Positions 33,504-42,198 of a stretch of DNA of 64,000 nucleotides are shown here, piece by piece; position 1 is the stretch's first letter, and each line of letters starts with the position of its first letter. A model generated the notes under the pieces. The model saw nothing but the letters and a program-made list of their open reading frames with translations, made no database searches and was not told where the DNA came from. Made by a program: the position numbers and the translations under genes. The stretch comes from Hymenobacter baengnokdamensis (GTDB lineage: Bacteria > Bacteroidota > Bacteroidia > Cytophagales > Hymenobacteraceae), in contig NZ_CP044285.1 of NCBI RefSeq assembly GCF_008728635.1, forward strand, positions 3,472,001 to 3,536,000, written 5' to 3'.

Positions 33504-35195
33504 ATGCTTTCCAACCGAATTGCTACCTGGCCGCGCCTGGCGCTGGCTGCTTCTCTCCTGCTTCCTGCTGCCGCCGGGGCACAGACTGCCCCCGATATGC
33601 CGGCCCCGACCACCACGCCCGCCGGCCCTACCGTAGCGGAAGCTGCTAAGGCCCAATGGCACCTGCGCGACCCGCAGCTGGACAAAACGCCCGGCACCGG
33701 CACCACCCGCACCTATGCCGAGCTGCTGAAGGGCCGCGTGCCGACTGCGGTAGTAGTTGCCGTGATTGACTCGGGCATCGATACGGCGCACGTTGATTTG
33801 AAGCCCGTGCTCTGGCGTAATCCCCGCGAAATTCCGGGCAACGGCATCGACGACGACCACAACGGCTACATCGACGACGTGCACGGCTGGAATTTTCTGG
33901 GGGGTAAGGACGGCCGTAACATCTCGGTCGAAACCCTCGAATCGACGCGCATTGTGGCCAAATACGGGCCGCGCTTTGCGGGTAAAACCAGCACCCAGAT
34001 TAAGGCCGCCGACCGCGCCGACTACGCGCTGTACCTCAAAGCCAAAAAGGCCTACGACGCTAAGCGCAAGGAGCTGACCACCGAGCTGGCCCAGGCCGAC
34101 CAGATGACCGGCCCGCTCACGCAGATGACGGCCGCGCTCAAGGAGAAGCTGGGCGTCGAAAAGCTCGACACCACGACTATGCGCCGCGCAGCAGCGCAGA
34201 TTTCGGACCCCGAGTTCAAGGGCTTACTTACATCGCTCTACCAGAATATGAAGCAGGGCGGCATCGGCGATACCGATGCGCTCATTGCGGAGCTGACGAG
34301 CGAGCTCAAGGAACAGCGCGAACAGCTCGACTATAGCCTGAATACCAAGTTCAATGCCCGCGCCGAGATTGTGAAGGACAACCCCGACGATGTAGCCCAG
34401 CGCAACTACGGCAACAACGACGTGATGGGCCCTGATGCGCTGCACGGCACCCACGTGGCCGGCATTATTGCAGCCGTGCGCGACAATAACCTTGGTGTAC
34501 AAGGTATTGCAGCCGCGCCGGTGAAGATAATGAGCGTGCGTACCGTGCCCAACGGCGACGAGCGTGACAAAGACGTGGCGAATGCCATCCGCTACGCCGT
34601 GGATAACGGCGCGCAGATTATCAATATGAGCTTTGGCAAGGAGTTCTCGCCCCAGCGCCCGGCCGTGGAGGCGGCCTACAAGTACGCCGCCAGCAAGAAC
34701 GTGCTGCTCGTACACGCCGCCGGCAATGAAGACGACAACCTCGACGTGACGCAGCATTACCCCGCCTCGTTTTACCTCGATGGCTCGACGCCGCCCAACC
34801 TGCTGACGGTCGGGGCTTCGGGCCCGACTGACGACGAGAACCTGACGGCCAGCTTCAGCAACTACTCCAAGCGGCAGGTCGATGTGTTTGCGCCCGGCGT
34901 GGGTATTTACTCGACGCTGCCGGGCAATAAGTACGGCTCGGAGAGTGGCACCAGCATGGCTTCGCCGGTTACGGCCGGCGTGGCGGCGGTGCTAAAATCG
35001 TATTTTCCTAACCTCACCGCCGCCGACCTGAAGCGAATTATTCGTCAATCGGCGCAGGTGCACCATACGCAGGTGCTGATACCCGGCGAAAACGGTAAAA
35101 AGGCTGATTTCTCGACGCTTTCGGCCACTGGCGGCATTGTAGACCTCTACGAAGCCGTGCGCCTGGCAGCTCAGCAGGACGCGTCGCATAAGTAA
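33504..35195 (+). CDS. Secreted S8 family serine peptidase (subtilase)
   Basis: A 563-residue subtilisin-like protease. A signal peptide ends near residue 26 (PAAAGA). The catalytic triad is Asp89 in VAVIDSGIDTAH, His317 in HGTHVAGIIAA and Ser484 in GTSMASPVTAG. Between Asp and His there are about 190 extra residues (roughly 110-300), mostly charged helix including AADRADYALYLKAKKAYDAK, where subtilisin has only about 30; this insert may regulate activity or bind a surface. The ATG at 33504 is preferred to the TTG at 33477 because it starts the signal peptide. No T9SS sorting domain is seen, so the enzyme may stay in the periplasm. Confidence 0.93.
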   Translation: MLSNRIATWPRLALAASLLLPAAAGAQTAPDMPAPTTTPAGPTVAEAAKAQWHLRDPQLDKTPGTGTTRTYAELLKGRVPTAVVVAVIDSGIDTAHVDLKPVLWRNPREIPGNGIDDDHNGYIDDVHGWNFLGGKDGRNISVETLESTRIVAKYGPRFAGKTSTQIKAADRADYALYLKAKKAYDAKRKELTTELAQADQMTGPLTQMTAALKEKLGVEKLDTTTMRRAAAQISDPEFKGLLTSLYQNMKQGGIGDTDALIAELTSELKEQREQLDYSLNTKFNARAEIVKDNPDDVAQRNYGNNDVMGPDALHGTHVAGIIAAVRDNNLGVQGIAAAPVKIMSVRTVPNGDERDKDVANAIRYAVDNGAQIINMSFGKEFSPQRPAVEAAYKYAASKNVLLVHAAGNEDDNLDVTQHYPASFYLDGSTPPNLLTVGASGPTDDENLTASFSNYSKRQVDVFAPGVGIYSTLPGNKYGSESGTSMASPVTAGVAAVLKSYFPNLTAADLKRIIRQSAQVHHTQVLIPGENGKKADFSTLSATGGIVDLYEAVRLAAQQDASHK

Positions 35196-35221
35196 AAAGC
35201 CCCGGCGGGCAGCCGCTTTTT
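35194..35221 (+). terminator. Weak terminator after the subtilase gene
   Basis: AAAAAGC at 35194-35200 pairs with GCTTTTT at 35215-35221 over a GC-rich loop. The stem is only 7 bp. Confidence 0.4.
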
Positions 35222-35235
35222 GCGTAAGTTGAGGC

Positions 35236-36225
35236 ATGCTTCCTCAATTCTTCATCTTAGAGCGGCTGCGCCGCCTGCGGGCGCAGGGCACCTCGCCCCC
35301 AAAAGCTACTCCCTCCACTCACCCGCTGCTGGCCGATGCGCAGGCCGCCCGCCCGGCACCGGTAAAGTCGGGCTGGCGGCGGCACCTGACCAACGCTGCC
35401 TACCTGGCGGCCGGGGTGTTCTCGGCGGCGCTGGGGTTGGAGTCGTTTATTCTTCCCAACGGCCTCTTCGATGGGGGCGTTACGGGGCTGTCGCTGCTGG
35501 CGGCGCGGCTCATTCACCTGCCGCTGTCGGTTTTTCTGGTGGTGCTCAACCTGCCGTTTATCTGGCTGGGCTACGAGCAGCTGGGCAAGGGCTTCGCGGC
35601 GCGGGCCCTGACGGCTATCCTGACGCTGGCCCTGGTGCTGGTGGTGGTGCCCTTCCCCGTTATTACCCAGGATAAAATGCTGATTGCCGTATTCGGCGGC
35701 TTTTTTCTGGGTGCGGGCATCGGGCTGGCTATGCGCGGGGGCGGCGTGCTCGATGGCACCGAAATTCTGGCCGTTTACCTGAGCCGCAAGGCCAGCCTAA
35801 GCGTGGGCGACTTCGTGTTGGTACTCAATATTCTAATTTTCTGCATTGTCGCCTGGGTACTATCCGTGCAGACTGCCCTCTACTCCATTCTCACTTACCT
35901 GGCGGCTGCCAAAACCATTGAGTTTGTGGTCAATGGCATTGAAGAATATACCGGCGTCACTATAATATCTGAGCACAGCGACGCTATCCGCCGCATTATT
36001 ACCGAGCGCCTGGGGCGGGGCGTAACCGTATACGGGGGCAAGCGGGGCTACGGCTCGCACGGCGAGCAGCCCAGCCCCATCGACATCGTTTTTACGGTAG
36101 TCACCCGCCTGGAAGTGAGCCAGGTAACAACTGAGGTTAACAACCTCGACCCGCACGCCTTCATCATTATGCACAGCGTAAACGACGCCAAAGGCGGCAT
36201 GGTCAAGAAACGGGCCCTGCACTAA
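35236..36225 (+). CDS. YitT family membrane protein (DUF2179)
   Basis: A 329-residue inner-membrane protein. The first 45 residues are polar, followed by about five hydrophobic segments (for example AAYLAAGVFSAALGLESFIL, LIHLPLSVFLVVLNLPFIW and LLADAQ-distal LVLVVVPFPVI), and a C-terminal soluble DUF2179 domain (about 235-329) with GVTIISEHSDAIRRIITERL and a closing HAFIIMHSVNDAKGG. YitT proteins are widespread; no transport substrate is established. It begins 40 bp after the subtilase stop and could be partly co-transcribed with it. Confidence 0.9.
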   Translation: MLPQFFILERLRRLRAQGTSPPKATPSTHPLLADAQAARPAPVKSGWRRHLTNAAYLAAGVFSAALGLESFILPNGLFDGGVTGLSLLAARLIHLPLSVFLVVLNLPFIWLGYEQLGKGFAARALTAILTLALVLVVVPFPVITQDKMLIAVFGGFFLGAGIGLAMRGGGVLDGTEILAVYLSRKASLSVGDFVLVLNILIFCIVAWVLSVQTALYSILTYLAAAKTIEFVVNGIEEYTGVTIISEHSDAIRRIITERLGRGVTVYGGKRGYGSHGEQPSPIDIVFTVVTRLEVSQVTTEVNNLDPHAFIIMHSVNDAKGGMVKKRALH

Positions 36226-36314
36226 ACGAAGGGCTTAACATAGTATTTTTAGTATATAATTTTCGATTAAGGATTCTTCACTCCGAATAGCCGCTTCTTA
36301 GCTGAGGCGTGGCT

Positions 36315-36322
36315 TACTTTTG
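36315..36322 (+). promoter_or_regulatory. -7 promoter element of the MOSC gene
   Basis: TACTTTTG, an exact match, 5 nt before the ATG at 36328. The mRNA would be leaderless or start within a few bases of the ATG. Confidence 0.55.
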
Positions 36323-36327
36323 TCGAT

Positions 36328-37152
36328 ATGTCAGCCCCTACTACTCAGCTTACGCTTACTGGCCTTTTTATTTACCCGGTTAAATCATTGGGAGGCATCA
36401 GCTTACCAGCGGCCGAGCTAACGCCCCAGGGCCTGCGCCACGACCGCCGCTGGCTGATAGTAGACGAGCGCAACCGCTTCCTGACGCAGCGCGAGCACGC
36501 CCAAATGGCGCTGCTGGCGGTGGAGCCGGCCTACAACGGCTTTTTGCTGCGCCACCGCCAGCGGCCCGAGCTACTACCACTCTATATTCCCTTTGAAGCT
36601 ACGCCCGATAAGACCCTGTTTATCAGCATCTGGGATGATATGGTGTGGGCCTGGCGCGGCACCCGGGAAGCCGACGACTGGCTGAGCGAGGCCCTGGGCC
36701 AGCCCTGCAAGCTGGTCTATATGTCGGATATGGTTCGCCGCGAGGTGGAGCCTGAGCTGAACCCGGCCGGGCTGCTCGTCAGCTTTGCCGATGGCTACCC
36801 TTACCTGCTGGCTACCGAAGAATCGTTGGCCAAGCTCAATGCCCAGCTTGCTGAGCCGGTGCCCATGAACCGGTTTCGCCCCAACCTGCTGGTAAGCGGT
36901 GCCCCCGCCGACGCGGAGCTTGATTGGGCTGATTTCAGCATTGGCGGCCAGCCCTTTCGCTCGGTGCGCGGCTGCGGGCGCTGTATCGTCACGACCATAA
37001 ACCAGGACACCGCGCAGAAGAGCCCCGCCGGCGAGCCGCTTCGTACCCTGGCCACTTACCGCAAGCCAGCCAACAAAGTGCTGTTTGGCCAGAACGTAAC
37101 GGGCCCGGCCAGCGGCCGCCTGCAAGTAGGCGATGCCGTGGTGGTAAGCTAA
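36328..37152 (+). CDS. MOSC domain-containing protein
   Basis: A 274-residue protein with an N-terminal MOSC beta-barrel domain (LTGLFIYPVKSLGGISLPAAEL, then GLRHDRRWLIVDERNRFLTQ) and the C-terminal MOSC domain. The conserved cysteine of the MOSC domain is in SVRGCGRCIVTTINQDT. These proteins bind the molybdenum cofactor or carry sulfur, in the mARC/YcbX reductase family, and YcbX-like members detoxify N-hydroxylated compounds. There is no C-terminal ferredoxin domain here, so it would need a separate electron donor. Its promoter abuts the start codon. Confidence 0.92.
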   Translation: MSAPTTQLTLTGLFIYPVKSLGGISLPAAELTPQGLRHDRRWLIVDERNRFLTQREHAQMALLAVEPAYNGFLLRHRQRPELLPLYIPFEATPDKTLFISIWDDMVWAWRGTREADDWLSEALGQPCKLVYMSDMVRREVEPELNPAGLLVSFADGYPYLLATEESLAKLNAQLAEPVPMNRFRPNLLVSGAPADAELDWADFSIGGQPFRSVRGCGRCIVTTINQDTAQKSPAGEPLRTLATYRKPANKVLFGQNVTGPASGRLQVGDAVVVS

Positions 37153-37204
37153 GAACGCCTGCTTTGCTCGTGCAGGCCGCACACTGCACTTTTATTTCAA
37201 GCAG

Positions 37205-37876
37205 ATGGATATAGCTTTTGCGCTCGATTTTCTGCGCCGCCTGGCGGCAAACAATAACACGGCCTGGATGCAGGAAAACCGCGTCGATTACCGGCAGGCC
37301 CGCGACACCTTTGCCGCACTCGTAACGGAAGTATTGCGCCGGGCCACGCCGGGCATCCCTGAGCTGGCCGGCCTTACGCCGGCGCAGGTTATGTTTCGGC
37401 TGCATAAAAACGACCGGAGCCAGACCGACCCCGAGCCCTATAAGCGGCGCCTGGGTGCCGGCCTGGTGCCCGGCGGGCGGCACGCCCCGCGGGCGGGCTA
37501 TTTCCTGGCTTTAATGCCGGGAGGCGGCTCGTGGCTGCGGGCCGGGCGCTTCACGCCTACCCCCGCCGAGCTGACGGCCATCCGCCAGGAGATTCATTAC
37601 AATGGGGCCAGCTTTCACCAGCAGCTGGCCAGCCCGCTATTGCTGCAGCATTTTCCAGGCGGCCTGGATATGGGTGTTCCGCGGCTCACCCGCCCGCCCA
37701 GAGGCTACCTCACCACCGACCCCGACCTGCCCTGGCTTAAGCTGAAAAGCTTCGGCGTAGTGCAGCTTTTTCGGGATGCCGAAGTACTGGCGCCCGACTT
37801 TATCGACCGCGTGGTGGTGGGTATGCAGGCTGCCCGGCCTTGGGTAAGCTGGCTAAACGAGGCCCTGGACAACTAA
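37205..37876 (+). CDS. DUF2461 domain-containing protein
   Basis: A 223-residue soluble protein of the DUF2461 (TIGR02453) family, which has no assigned activity. The typical features are FALDFLRRLAANNNTAWMQE at the start (F-x2-N-N-x-x-W-F/M), RLHKNDRSQTDPEPYKRRLG with the invariant D and Y-K, and the GGGSWLRAGRF beta segment. Its last four bases overlap the end of the convergent deoxynucleoside kinase gene. It follows the MOSC gene by 52 bp and may share its transcript. Confidence 0.9.
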   Translation: MDIAFALDFLRRLAANNNTAWMQENRVDYRQARDTFAALVTEVLRRATPGIPELAGLTPAQVMFRLHKNDRSQTDPEPYKRRLGAGLVPGGRHAPRAGYFLALMPGGGSWLRAGRFTPTPAELTAIRQEIHYNGASFHQQLASPLLLQHFPGGLDMGVPRLTRPPRGYLTTDPDLPWLKLKSFGVVQLFRDAEVLAPDFIDRVVVGMQAARPWVSWLNEALDN

Positions 37877-38496
37877 AACAGGCCGAATAGCTTATTATCA
37901 ATCCGCTCTATAATCGTACCCAGGTCTTCGGGCCGGCGTACGTAGTCCAGCTCATTCACGTCGATGATGAGCAGCTTGCCATAAGTATAGCTGGCAATCC
38001 ATTTATCGTAGTGCTCATTCAGGTTTTTGAGGTACTCGATGCTGATGGAGTTCTCGTATTCGCGGCCCCGCTTTTCAATCTGGCCAATGAGCTTGGGCAG
38101 GTCGGCCCGCAGATAGAGCAGTAAATCGGGCGGGTCAACGAGACTTATCATGCTCTCGAACAACTCGTAGTAGTTGTTGTAGTCGCGCTCGGCCAGCAGG
38201 CCCGACTGGTGCAGGTTGGCCGCAAAGATGTGCGCATCCTCGTAGATGGTGCGGTCCTGGATAACGCTTTTGCCCAGCTGCACCAGCTCCTTGATGCGGC
38301 GCGTCTGGCGAAAGCGGCCATTTAAAAAATAAACCTGCAAATGGAAAGCCCAGCGGTGCATATCTGCGTAGAAATCTTTAAGATAGGGATTATCATCCAC
38401 TTCTTCCAGAAAAACTTCCCAGCGAAAGTGCTGGGCCAGCTTATGAGCCAGCGTGGTTTTGCCAGCTCCTATGTTGCCAACGATAGCAATATGCAT
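37873..38496 (-). CDS. Deoxynucleoside kinase
   Basis: A 207-residue kinase of the deoxynucleoside kinase (dCK/dGK) family that salvages deoxynucleosides. The P-loop GNIGAGKTT is at residues 7-15. The family motifs EVDDNPYLKDFYAD and the ERS/DRT-type loop VIQDRTIYEDAHIFA are visible, followed by the lid arginines in EKRGREYENSISIEYL. Preferred nucleoside cannot be told from sequence. The gene has its own -7 element, arranged back to back with the promoter of the 38574 gene, and converges with DUF2461 with a 4-bp overlap. Confidence 0.94.
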   Translation of the reverse strand: MHIAIVGNIGAGKTTLAHKLAQHFRWEVFLEEVDDNPYLKDFYADMHRWAFHLQVYFLNGRFRQTRRIKELVQLGKSVIQDRTIYEDAHIFAANLHQSGLLAERDYNNYYELFESMISLVDPPDLLLYLRADLPKLIGQIEKRGREYENSISIEYLKNLNEHYDKWIASYTYGKLLIIDVNELDYVRRPEDLGTIIERIDNKLFGLF

Positions 38497-38531
38497 GCAA
38501 TAAACTACTAAATCGGACGAAATGAGGACGC

Positions 38532-38539
38532 CAAAGGTA
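38532..38539 (-). promoter_or_regulatory. -7 promoter element of the deoxynucleoside kinase gene
   Basis: The minus strand reads TACCTTTG, 35 nt before the ATG at 38496. The divergent gene has a similar TACCTTGT (38566-38573) ending at its ATG at 38574, so the two promoters face away within 80 bp. Confidence 0.5.
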
Positions 38540-38573
38540 AGCGTTGTATCATTGCTCTTCCTACTACCTTGTT

Positions 38574-39026
38574 ATGGCTGAGTTCCTCTCCTCTGTGCCT
38601 GCTCAGCGCTTGCTCAGCGTGCCCGACGTGCATGGGGCGCGGCTGGCCGACATTGACTTTTACCCTGGGCAGGAGCTGCTTTACATTCACTGGCATGGGC
38701 ACCTCACGACCGACGCGCTGGTGCGGGGAGCAATGGCCGGTATGCAGCTATTTAAGGGCCATCGCCTGCCCCGCCGCCTGCTTAGCGACCATCAGCACGT
38801 AACCGGCGAATGGGCCGACGCCCTGCCGTGGCTGCACTATGAGTGGCTGCCCGAAGTCACCCGTAACGGCTTGCAGGTAGTGGCCCATATTCTGGCTCAC
38901 AATACGGAGAGCCAGCTCAGTAACTACTCAGGCAGCCACGAATTCATCGCGGCCGTTACGCAGGAGTTGAGCGCCATGTCATTTCGGCACCTGGCGCCGG
39001 CCTGGCAGTGGCTCACGCACCGCTGA
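38574..39026 (+). CDS. STAS/SpoIIAA-like hypothetical protein
   Basis: A 150-residue soluble protein. It reads MAEFLSSVPAQRLLSVPDVH, then IDFYPGQELLYIHWHGHLTT, a helix, RRLLSDHQHVTGEWADALPW, and EVTRNGLQVVAHILAHNTES. The layout parallels the gene at 16433-16876, and both look like SpoIIAA/STAS-type alpha/beta domains that lack any enzyme motif. The start at ATG 38574 is chosen because the promoter-like TACCTTGT ends directly before it, whereas the frame extends upstream to 38544. Function is unknown; a signalling or ligand-binding role is a guess from the fold. Confidence 0.62.
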   Translation: MAEFLSSVPAQRLLSVPDVHGARLADIDFYPGQELLYIHWHGHLTTDALVRGAMAGMQLFKGHRLPRRLLSDHQHVTGEWADALPWLHYEWLPEVTRNGLQVVAHILAHNTESQLSNYSGSHEFIAAVTQELSAMSFRHLAPAWQWLTHR

Positions 39027-39040
39027 AGCTGGGCGGGCAG

Positions 39041-39517
39041 CTACTCATTCACGCGGTCTTTGATGCGGCGGGCACCCTGCAGGGTCCGAAACTCGCCCTG
39101 GCAGCTGCGCACCGTGAGGCGGTCGTCGAGCGGCAGCTCCAGGCGCACCGTTTCGTAGCGGGCGTTGAGGCGGGTAAGGGCATCGCTGGCCTCATCCCAG
39201 TCTTTGGCGGTCCACTGGCGGCGCTGCTCGCGGGTAACTTCCATAAAGCGACTGTACAGGTCTACCAGTTGGCTGGCAGGCACTTTATTTACGTCGATGC
39301 TCTCGTGCAGCAGGCGGGCCAGGGTAGGGTCGCCGGTGGCGACGAGGCGGCCGCTGGCCGCCGGGCGGGGTACCGAGGCATGGGGCCGGCCGCCCACCAG
39401 GTCGCCGGCGCGCAACAGGCTGTCCTGGGCAGATTTTTGGGCGCTCGCCACCAGGGGCAGGGCCGCCAGCAGCATAGCCGCCGCGGCGCAGCGGATATTA
39501 AAAACAGGTTTTATCAT
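39041..39517 (-). CDS. Exported hypothetical protein
   Basis: A 158-residue protein with a signal peptide (MIKPVFNIRCAAAAMLLAAL, cleavage near SAQ). The mature part is short and helical, with WTAKDWDEASDALTRLNARY and ELPLDDRLTVRSCQGEFRTL. I do not recognise a family; DUF6565-like proteins in Bacteroidota have a comparable layout (a signal peptide, then a helix with W-x-x-D-W). The ATG at 39517 is preferred over the upstream alternative start at 39544 because it begins the signal peptide. It is convergent with the STAS-like gene. Confidence 0.65.
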   Translation of the reverse strand: MIKPVFNIRCAAAAMLLAALPLVASAQKSAQDSLLRAGDLVGGRPHASVPRPAASGRLVATGDPTLARLLHESIDVNKVPASQLVDLYSRFMEVTREQRRQWTAKDWDEASDALTRLNARYETVRLELPLDDRLTVRSCQGEFRTLQGARRIKDRVNE

Positions 39518-39661
39518 GGGAAGAATACGAAATTGGACAGCCACTGCCTTGCCAAATGCGGGCCAATCTGCGCAGCTTAACGCATGGCGGCCCGGCTACG
39601 TATGCCAGCCCAGCCCGCAAGTCGGTTTTTTAGCCGACCTTCGCCCGATTCTTTGTCGCTT

Positions 39662-40186
39662 ATGCCTACCCGTTCTGTCCCGGCCGCCTCGGCCTTGCCC
39701 CTGCATATTCAGCCCGCCACCGAGCAGGATATTCCTACCATTATCGGGCTGGCTGAGGCCACCTGGGAGCCCACCTATCGCTTCATCATCTCGAAGGAGC
39801 AGATAGACTACATGTACCGGGTCATCTACACCCCGGCTTCGCTGCGCCGCCAGATGCGCGAGCAGCACCACACCTTTTTGCTGGCTTACGTGGATGGGCA
39901 CGCCGCCGGCTTCGCCTCGTATTCCGAAAAGCCAGACAGCATCTATCACCTGAACAAGATATACGTGCTTCCCTCCCACCAGGGCCAGGGCCTGGGCCAG
40001 CACCTGGTACAGGCCGTCATCAGCGCCGTGCGCGAGGCCAGGGGCCTGGCCCTGGAGCTGAACGTGAACCGCCACAACCCGGCGCTGGCCTTTTACGAGC
40101 GGCTGGGCTTTGTGCAGCACCGCGAGGAAGATATTCCCATCGGCCCGTACTGGATGAACGATTACGTGCTGCGCAAAGACCTTTAA
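39662..40186 (+). CDS. GNAT family N-acetyltransferase
   Basis: A 174-residue acetyltransferase of the GNAT superfamily. The acetyl-CoA binding motif A is IYVLPSHQGQGLGQHLVQAV (R/Q-x-x-G-x-G/A pattern) and motif B ends in NPALAFYERLGF. The N-terminal strand block reads LHIQPATEQDIPTIIGLAEA and the WEPTYRFIISKEQIDYMY segment is typical of Bacteroidota members of the RimI-like group. Substrate (a protein N-terminus, amine or polyamine) is unknown. The ATG at 39662 is chosen because the frame further upstream has no domain content. Confidence 0.92.
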   Translation: MPTRSVPAASALPLHIQPATEQDIPTIIGLAEATWEPTYRFIISKEQIDYMYRVIYTPASLRRQMREQHHTFLLAYVDGHAAGFASYSEKPDSIYHLNKIYVLPSHQGQGLGQHLVQAVISAVREARGLALELNVNRHNPALAFYERLGFVQHREEDIPIGPYWMNDYVLRKDL

Positions 40187-40327
40187 CAGCGTGCTGAGTT
40201 AGAAATCAGGACTTATGGGTTGGCAAACTTAACCCGGGGCCTGCACCCGCTGCCAGCTCGTACTTTCTAGCTCAGAGCTTTCAACCCACCATTCCTTACT
40301 TATCATTCCTAACTCAACCCTCAAAAA

Positions 40328-40555
40328 ATGGCCACTAAACTCACCGTACTTTCCAACGGCTCGCTGCGCGTGGAAGGCGAAGATATTCAACTCGTAGATG
40401 CACAAGGCAATGCTTACGGCCTCGGTGGCCGCGAGCGCATCAGCATCTGCCGCTGCGGCCTGAGCAAGCAAAAGCCCTTCTGCGACGGCTCGCACAAAGG
40501 GCATTTCGAGCACGATGCCACGGCGTTCGATTTGCCGGCGCCTAAAGCAGTCTAA
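40328..40555 (+). CDS. CDGSH iron-sulfur domain protein
   Basis: A 75-residue protein with one CDGSH domain. The cluster ligands are Cys41 and Cys43 in CRCGLSKQKPFCDGSH, Cys52 and His56, giving the three-Cys/one-His 2Fe-2S centre of the mitoNEET type. Such small bacterial CDGSH proteins transfer electrons or Fe-S clusters. Single-domain members of this size are common in Bacteroidota. It is monocistronic and ends at an 18-bp terminator stem. Confidence 0.95.
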   Translation: MATKLTVLSNGSLRVEGEDIQLVDAQGNAYGLGGRERISICRCGLSKQKPFCDGSHKGHFEHDATAFDLPAPKAV

Positions 40556-40570
40556 AAATCCCGGTTGCCT

Positions 40571-40619
40571 AAAAAGGCGCCGCCGGCCAGCATTAGCTAC
40601 GGGCCGGCGGCGCCTTTTT
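40571..40619. terminator. Strong terminator after the CDGSH gene
   Basis: A perfect 18-bp stem (40571-40588 with 40602-40619) with A and T runs on both sides and a 13-nt loop. It serves the convergent gene at 40643-41005 as well. Confidence 0.92.
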
Positions 40620-40642
40620 CTTTATATAGTCCTTTCATTATA

Positions 40643-41005
40643 TTAACTTCCCTCCTCACCCAGCAGGGCTATCACCGCCCCGGGGTCGGCTACTTCAATA
40701 ATGAGGCGGTTAAACTCTTCGGCCTCCAGGTCTACCACCAGGGTGTTATCGGGGTGCTGCACATCCAGGAAAGTGGGCTTGTGGTCGGGCATATTGTCGA
40801 GAAAAAACGTGCCGGCCGTAATCAGCCCCGGCACATACGTGCCCGCCGCCCGAATACCCGCCAGGTGAGCGGTTGCGGCCGGGTCGCGGCGCACGCCTTT
40901 GATATGGCTGCGGGGCACGCGCAGCTCGCTGCGAAACGACCAGAGCTTGTGCCAGCCCTCAACGGTAAACACCACGCTATCGTCTTGTAGATGAACAGCA
41001 ACCAT
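40643..41005 (-). CDS. Hypothetical protein, PH-like domain
   Basis: A 120-residue soluble protein rich in beta strands: VAVHLQDDSVVFTVEGWHKL, then SFRSELRVPRSHIKGVRRDP, TYVPGLITAGTFFLDNMPDH and a closing helix EEFNRLIIEVADPGAVIALL. The W-x-x-L-W-S-F-R-S-x-x-x-V-P step and the strand order look like the small bacterial PH-like domains. No signal peptide. Function unknown; membrane or protein binding would fit the fold, but this is inferred. It ends at a terminator shared with the CDGSH gene. Confidence 0.65.
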   Translation of the reverse strand: MVAVHLQDDSVVFTVEGWHKLWSFRSELRVPRSHIKGVRRDPAATAHLAGIRAAGTYVPGLITAGTFFLDNMPDHKPTFLDVQHPDNTLVVDLEAEEFNRLIIEVADPGAVIALLGEEGS

Positions 41006-41053
41006 TAGGCAGATTAAGAAAATTAGATTACTAAAATAGGACTACATTCCTCA

Positions 41054-42100
41054 TCAGGCGACACTATTGCCCAGGGTTTTGGGTCCCAGCATCAGCCAGA
41101 GGTTCAGGCGTACAATATCGCCCATGGAGTCGCATCGCGCGAAGAGCTGGGTATGATGGTAGCGATTGAGTGCTCCCTTCAGCTCCTCTACCTTATCGGG
41201 CGGGGCCAGCTCCTGGCGGCGCATTACGTCGAGCAGGGCCTTGAGGCGGTGGCGCTCGGCCCTGGCGCGGCGGGCCATCAGCGTGCGCTCCTCGGCCTGG
41301 TACTGGCGCAGGTTTTCGGGCTTGAGCAGGCGGGCGCACATCTCTACCACGGGCTGGTTGTCTTTGAAGGCCTGGGGCACATACATGGCCCGGCGGCCCT
41401 CGTAGCTCTGCTGGTCGAAGTCTATAGCCCGAACCCTATATTGCTCATCCTCAAAGTCGGGCGTTACGTCGATGACGTAATTGTAGGCCCGCATATCGCC
41501 GAGCAGCCGGGCAAAGCAGCGCTCATTGAACTTCACAAACTCCTTGGCGATGCGCACCTGGTTGAGGTGCGGCTGGTTGAGCCGGAGCCGGATAAAGTCA
41601 TCGCCCGGAATGCCGGCAATATGCTCCTCAATGAGCGTATTGCCGGTATCCACCAGAAAATTCATGGAGTTGGGTGACAGCAGGTGCTCCAGCTCCAGGC
41701 CATAAAGCCGCGAGGCATCGGCCTGCTTCACGTAGAAGTAGTCGTAGTTGTCGTTGAGCTGGTTGAGAATGCGCACCCGAAACGGGTGCGAATTGCCAAA
41801 CCGGCAGTAGTCGATGCGGTCGGCCAGCAGGTTATCGGCAAATGAGAGGTCGCCGGCCGTTTTGAGCAGCGCATACACCTGCACCAGCCCCTGGCTCAGC
41901 TCCACCAGGTTTTGGGGCTCATAAAAAACCGTTTGCCAGAGCGTATCCTTCCCGACGCGGTCGAGCAGCGCAAACGAGTTGCTGAAGCGCAGCAGGTCGG
42001 CGTAGCTCACGGGCAGCGGCGCCTCGCGGTCGTAGTCGCGCAGATACTGGCGCAGGGCCGGCGTAAGCGGGTAGCTGGGCTTCTTTCGGGAAATATCCAC
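41054..42100 (-). CDS. Uncharacterised conserved-type protein
   Basis: A 348-residue soluble protein without signal peptide that I cannot assign to a family. The middle has a possible kinase-like flavour (MNFLVDTGNTLIEEHIAGIP, then NQVRIAKEFVKFNERCFARL, and VRAIDFDQQSYEG, which recalls a D-F-D metal loop), but no glycine-rich loop is seen. The C-terminal third is arginine- and glutamate-rich helix (TLMARRARAERHRLKALLDV). It lies upstream of the PH-like gene on the same strand, 48 bp away, and may be in one operon with it. An ATP-binding role is a guess only. Confidence 0.6.
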   Translation of the reverse strand: MDISRKKPSYPLTPALRQYLRDYDREAPLPVSYADLLRFSNSFALLDRVGKDTLWQTVFYEPQNLVELSQGLVQVYALLKTAGDLSFADNLLADRIDYCRFGNSHPFRVRILNQLNDNYDYFYVKQADASRLYGLELEHLLSPNSMNFLVDTGNTLIEEHIAGIPGDDFIRLRLNQPHLNQVRIAKEFVKFNERCFARLLGDMRAYNYVIDVTPDFEDEQYRVRAIDFDQQSYEGRRAMYVPQAFKDNQPVVEMCARLLKPENLRQYQAEERTLMARRARAERHRLKALLDVMRRQELAPPDKVEELKGALNRYHHTQLFARCDSMGDIVRLNLWLMLGPKTLGNSVA

Positions 42101-42198
42101 TTTTTTAACGGTTAATTTTTAGTGGCTACTGCGTAATGCCGCTCTGACGGGCGTTTTGGGAAGCAGCAACCAGCTAACCAACTGGCCACTAGCGGTTA

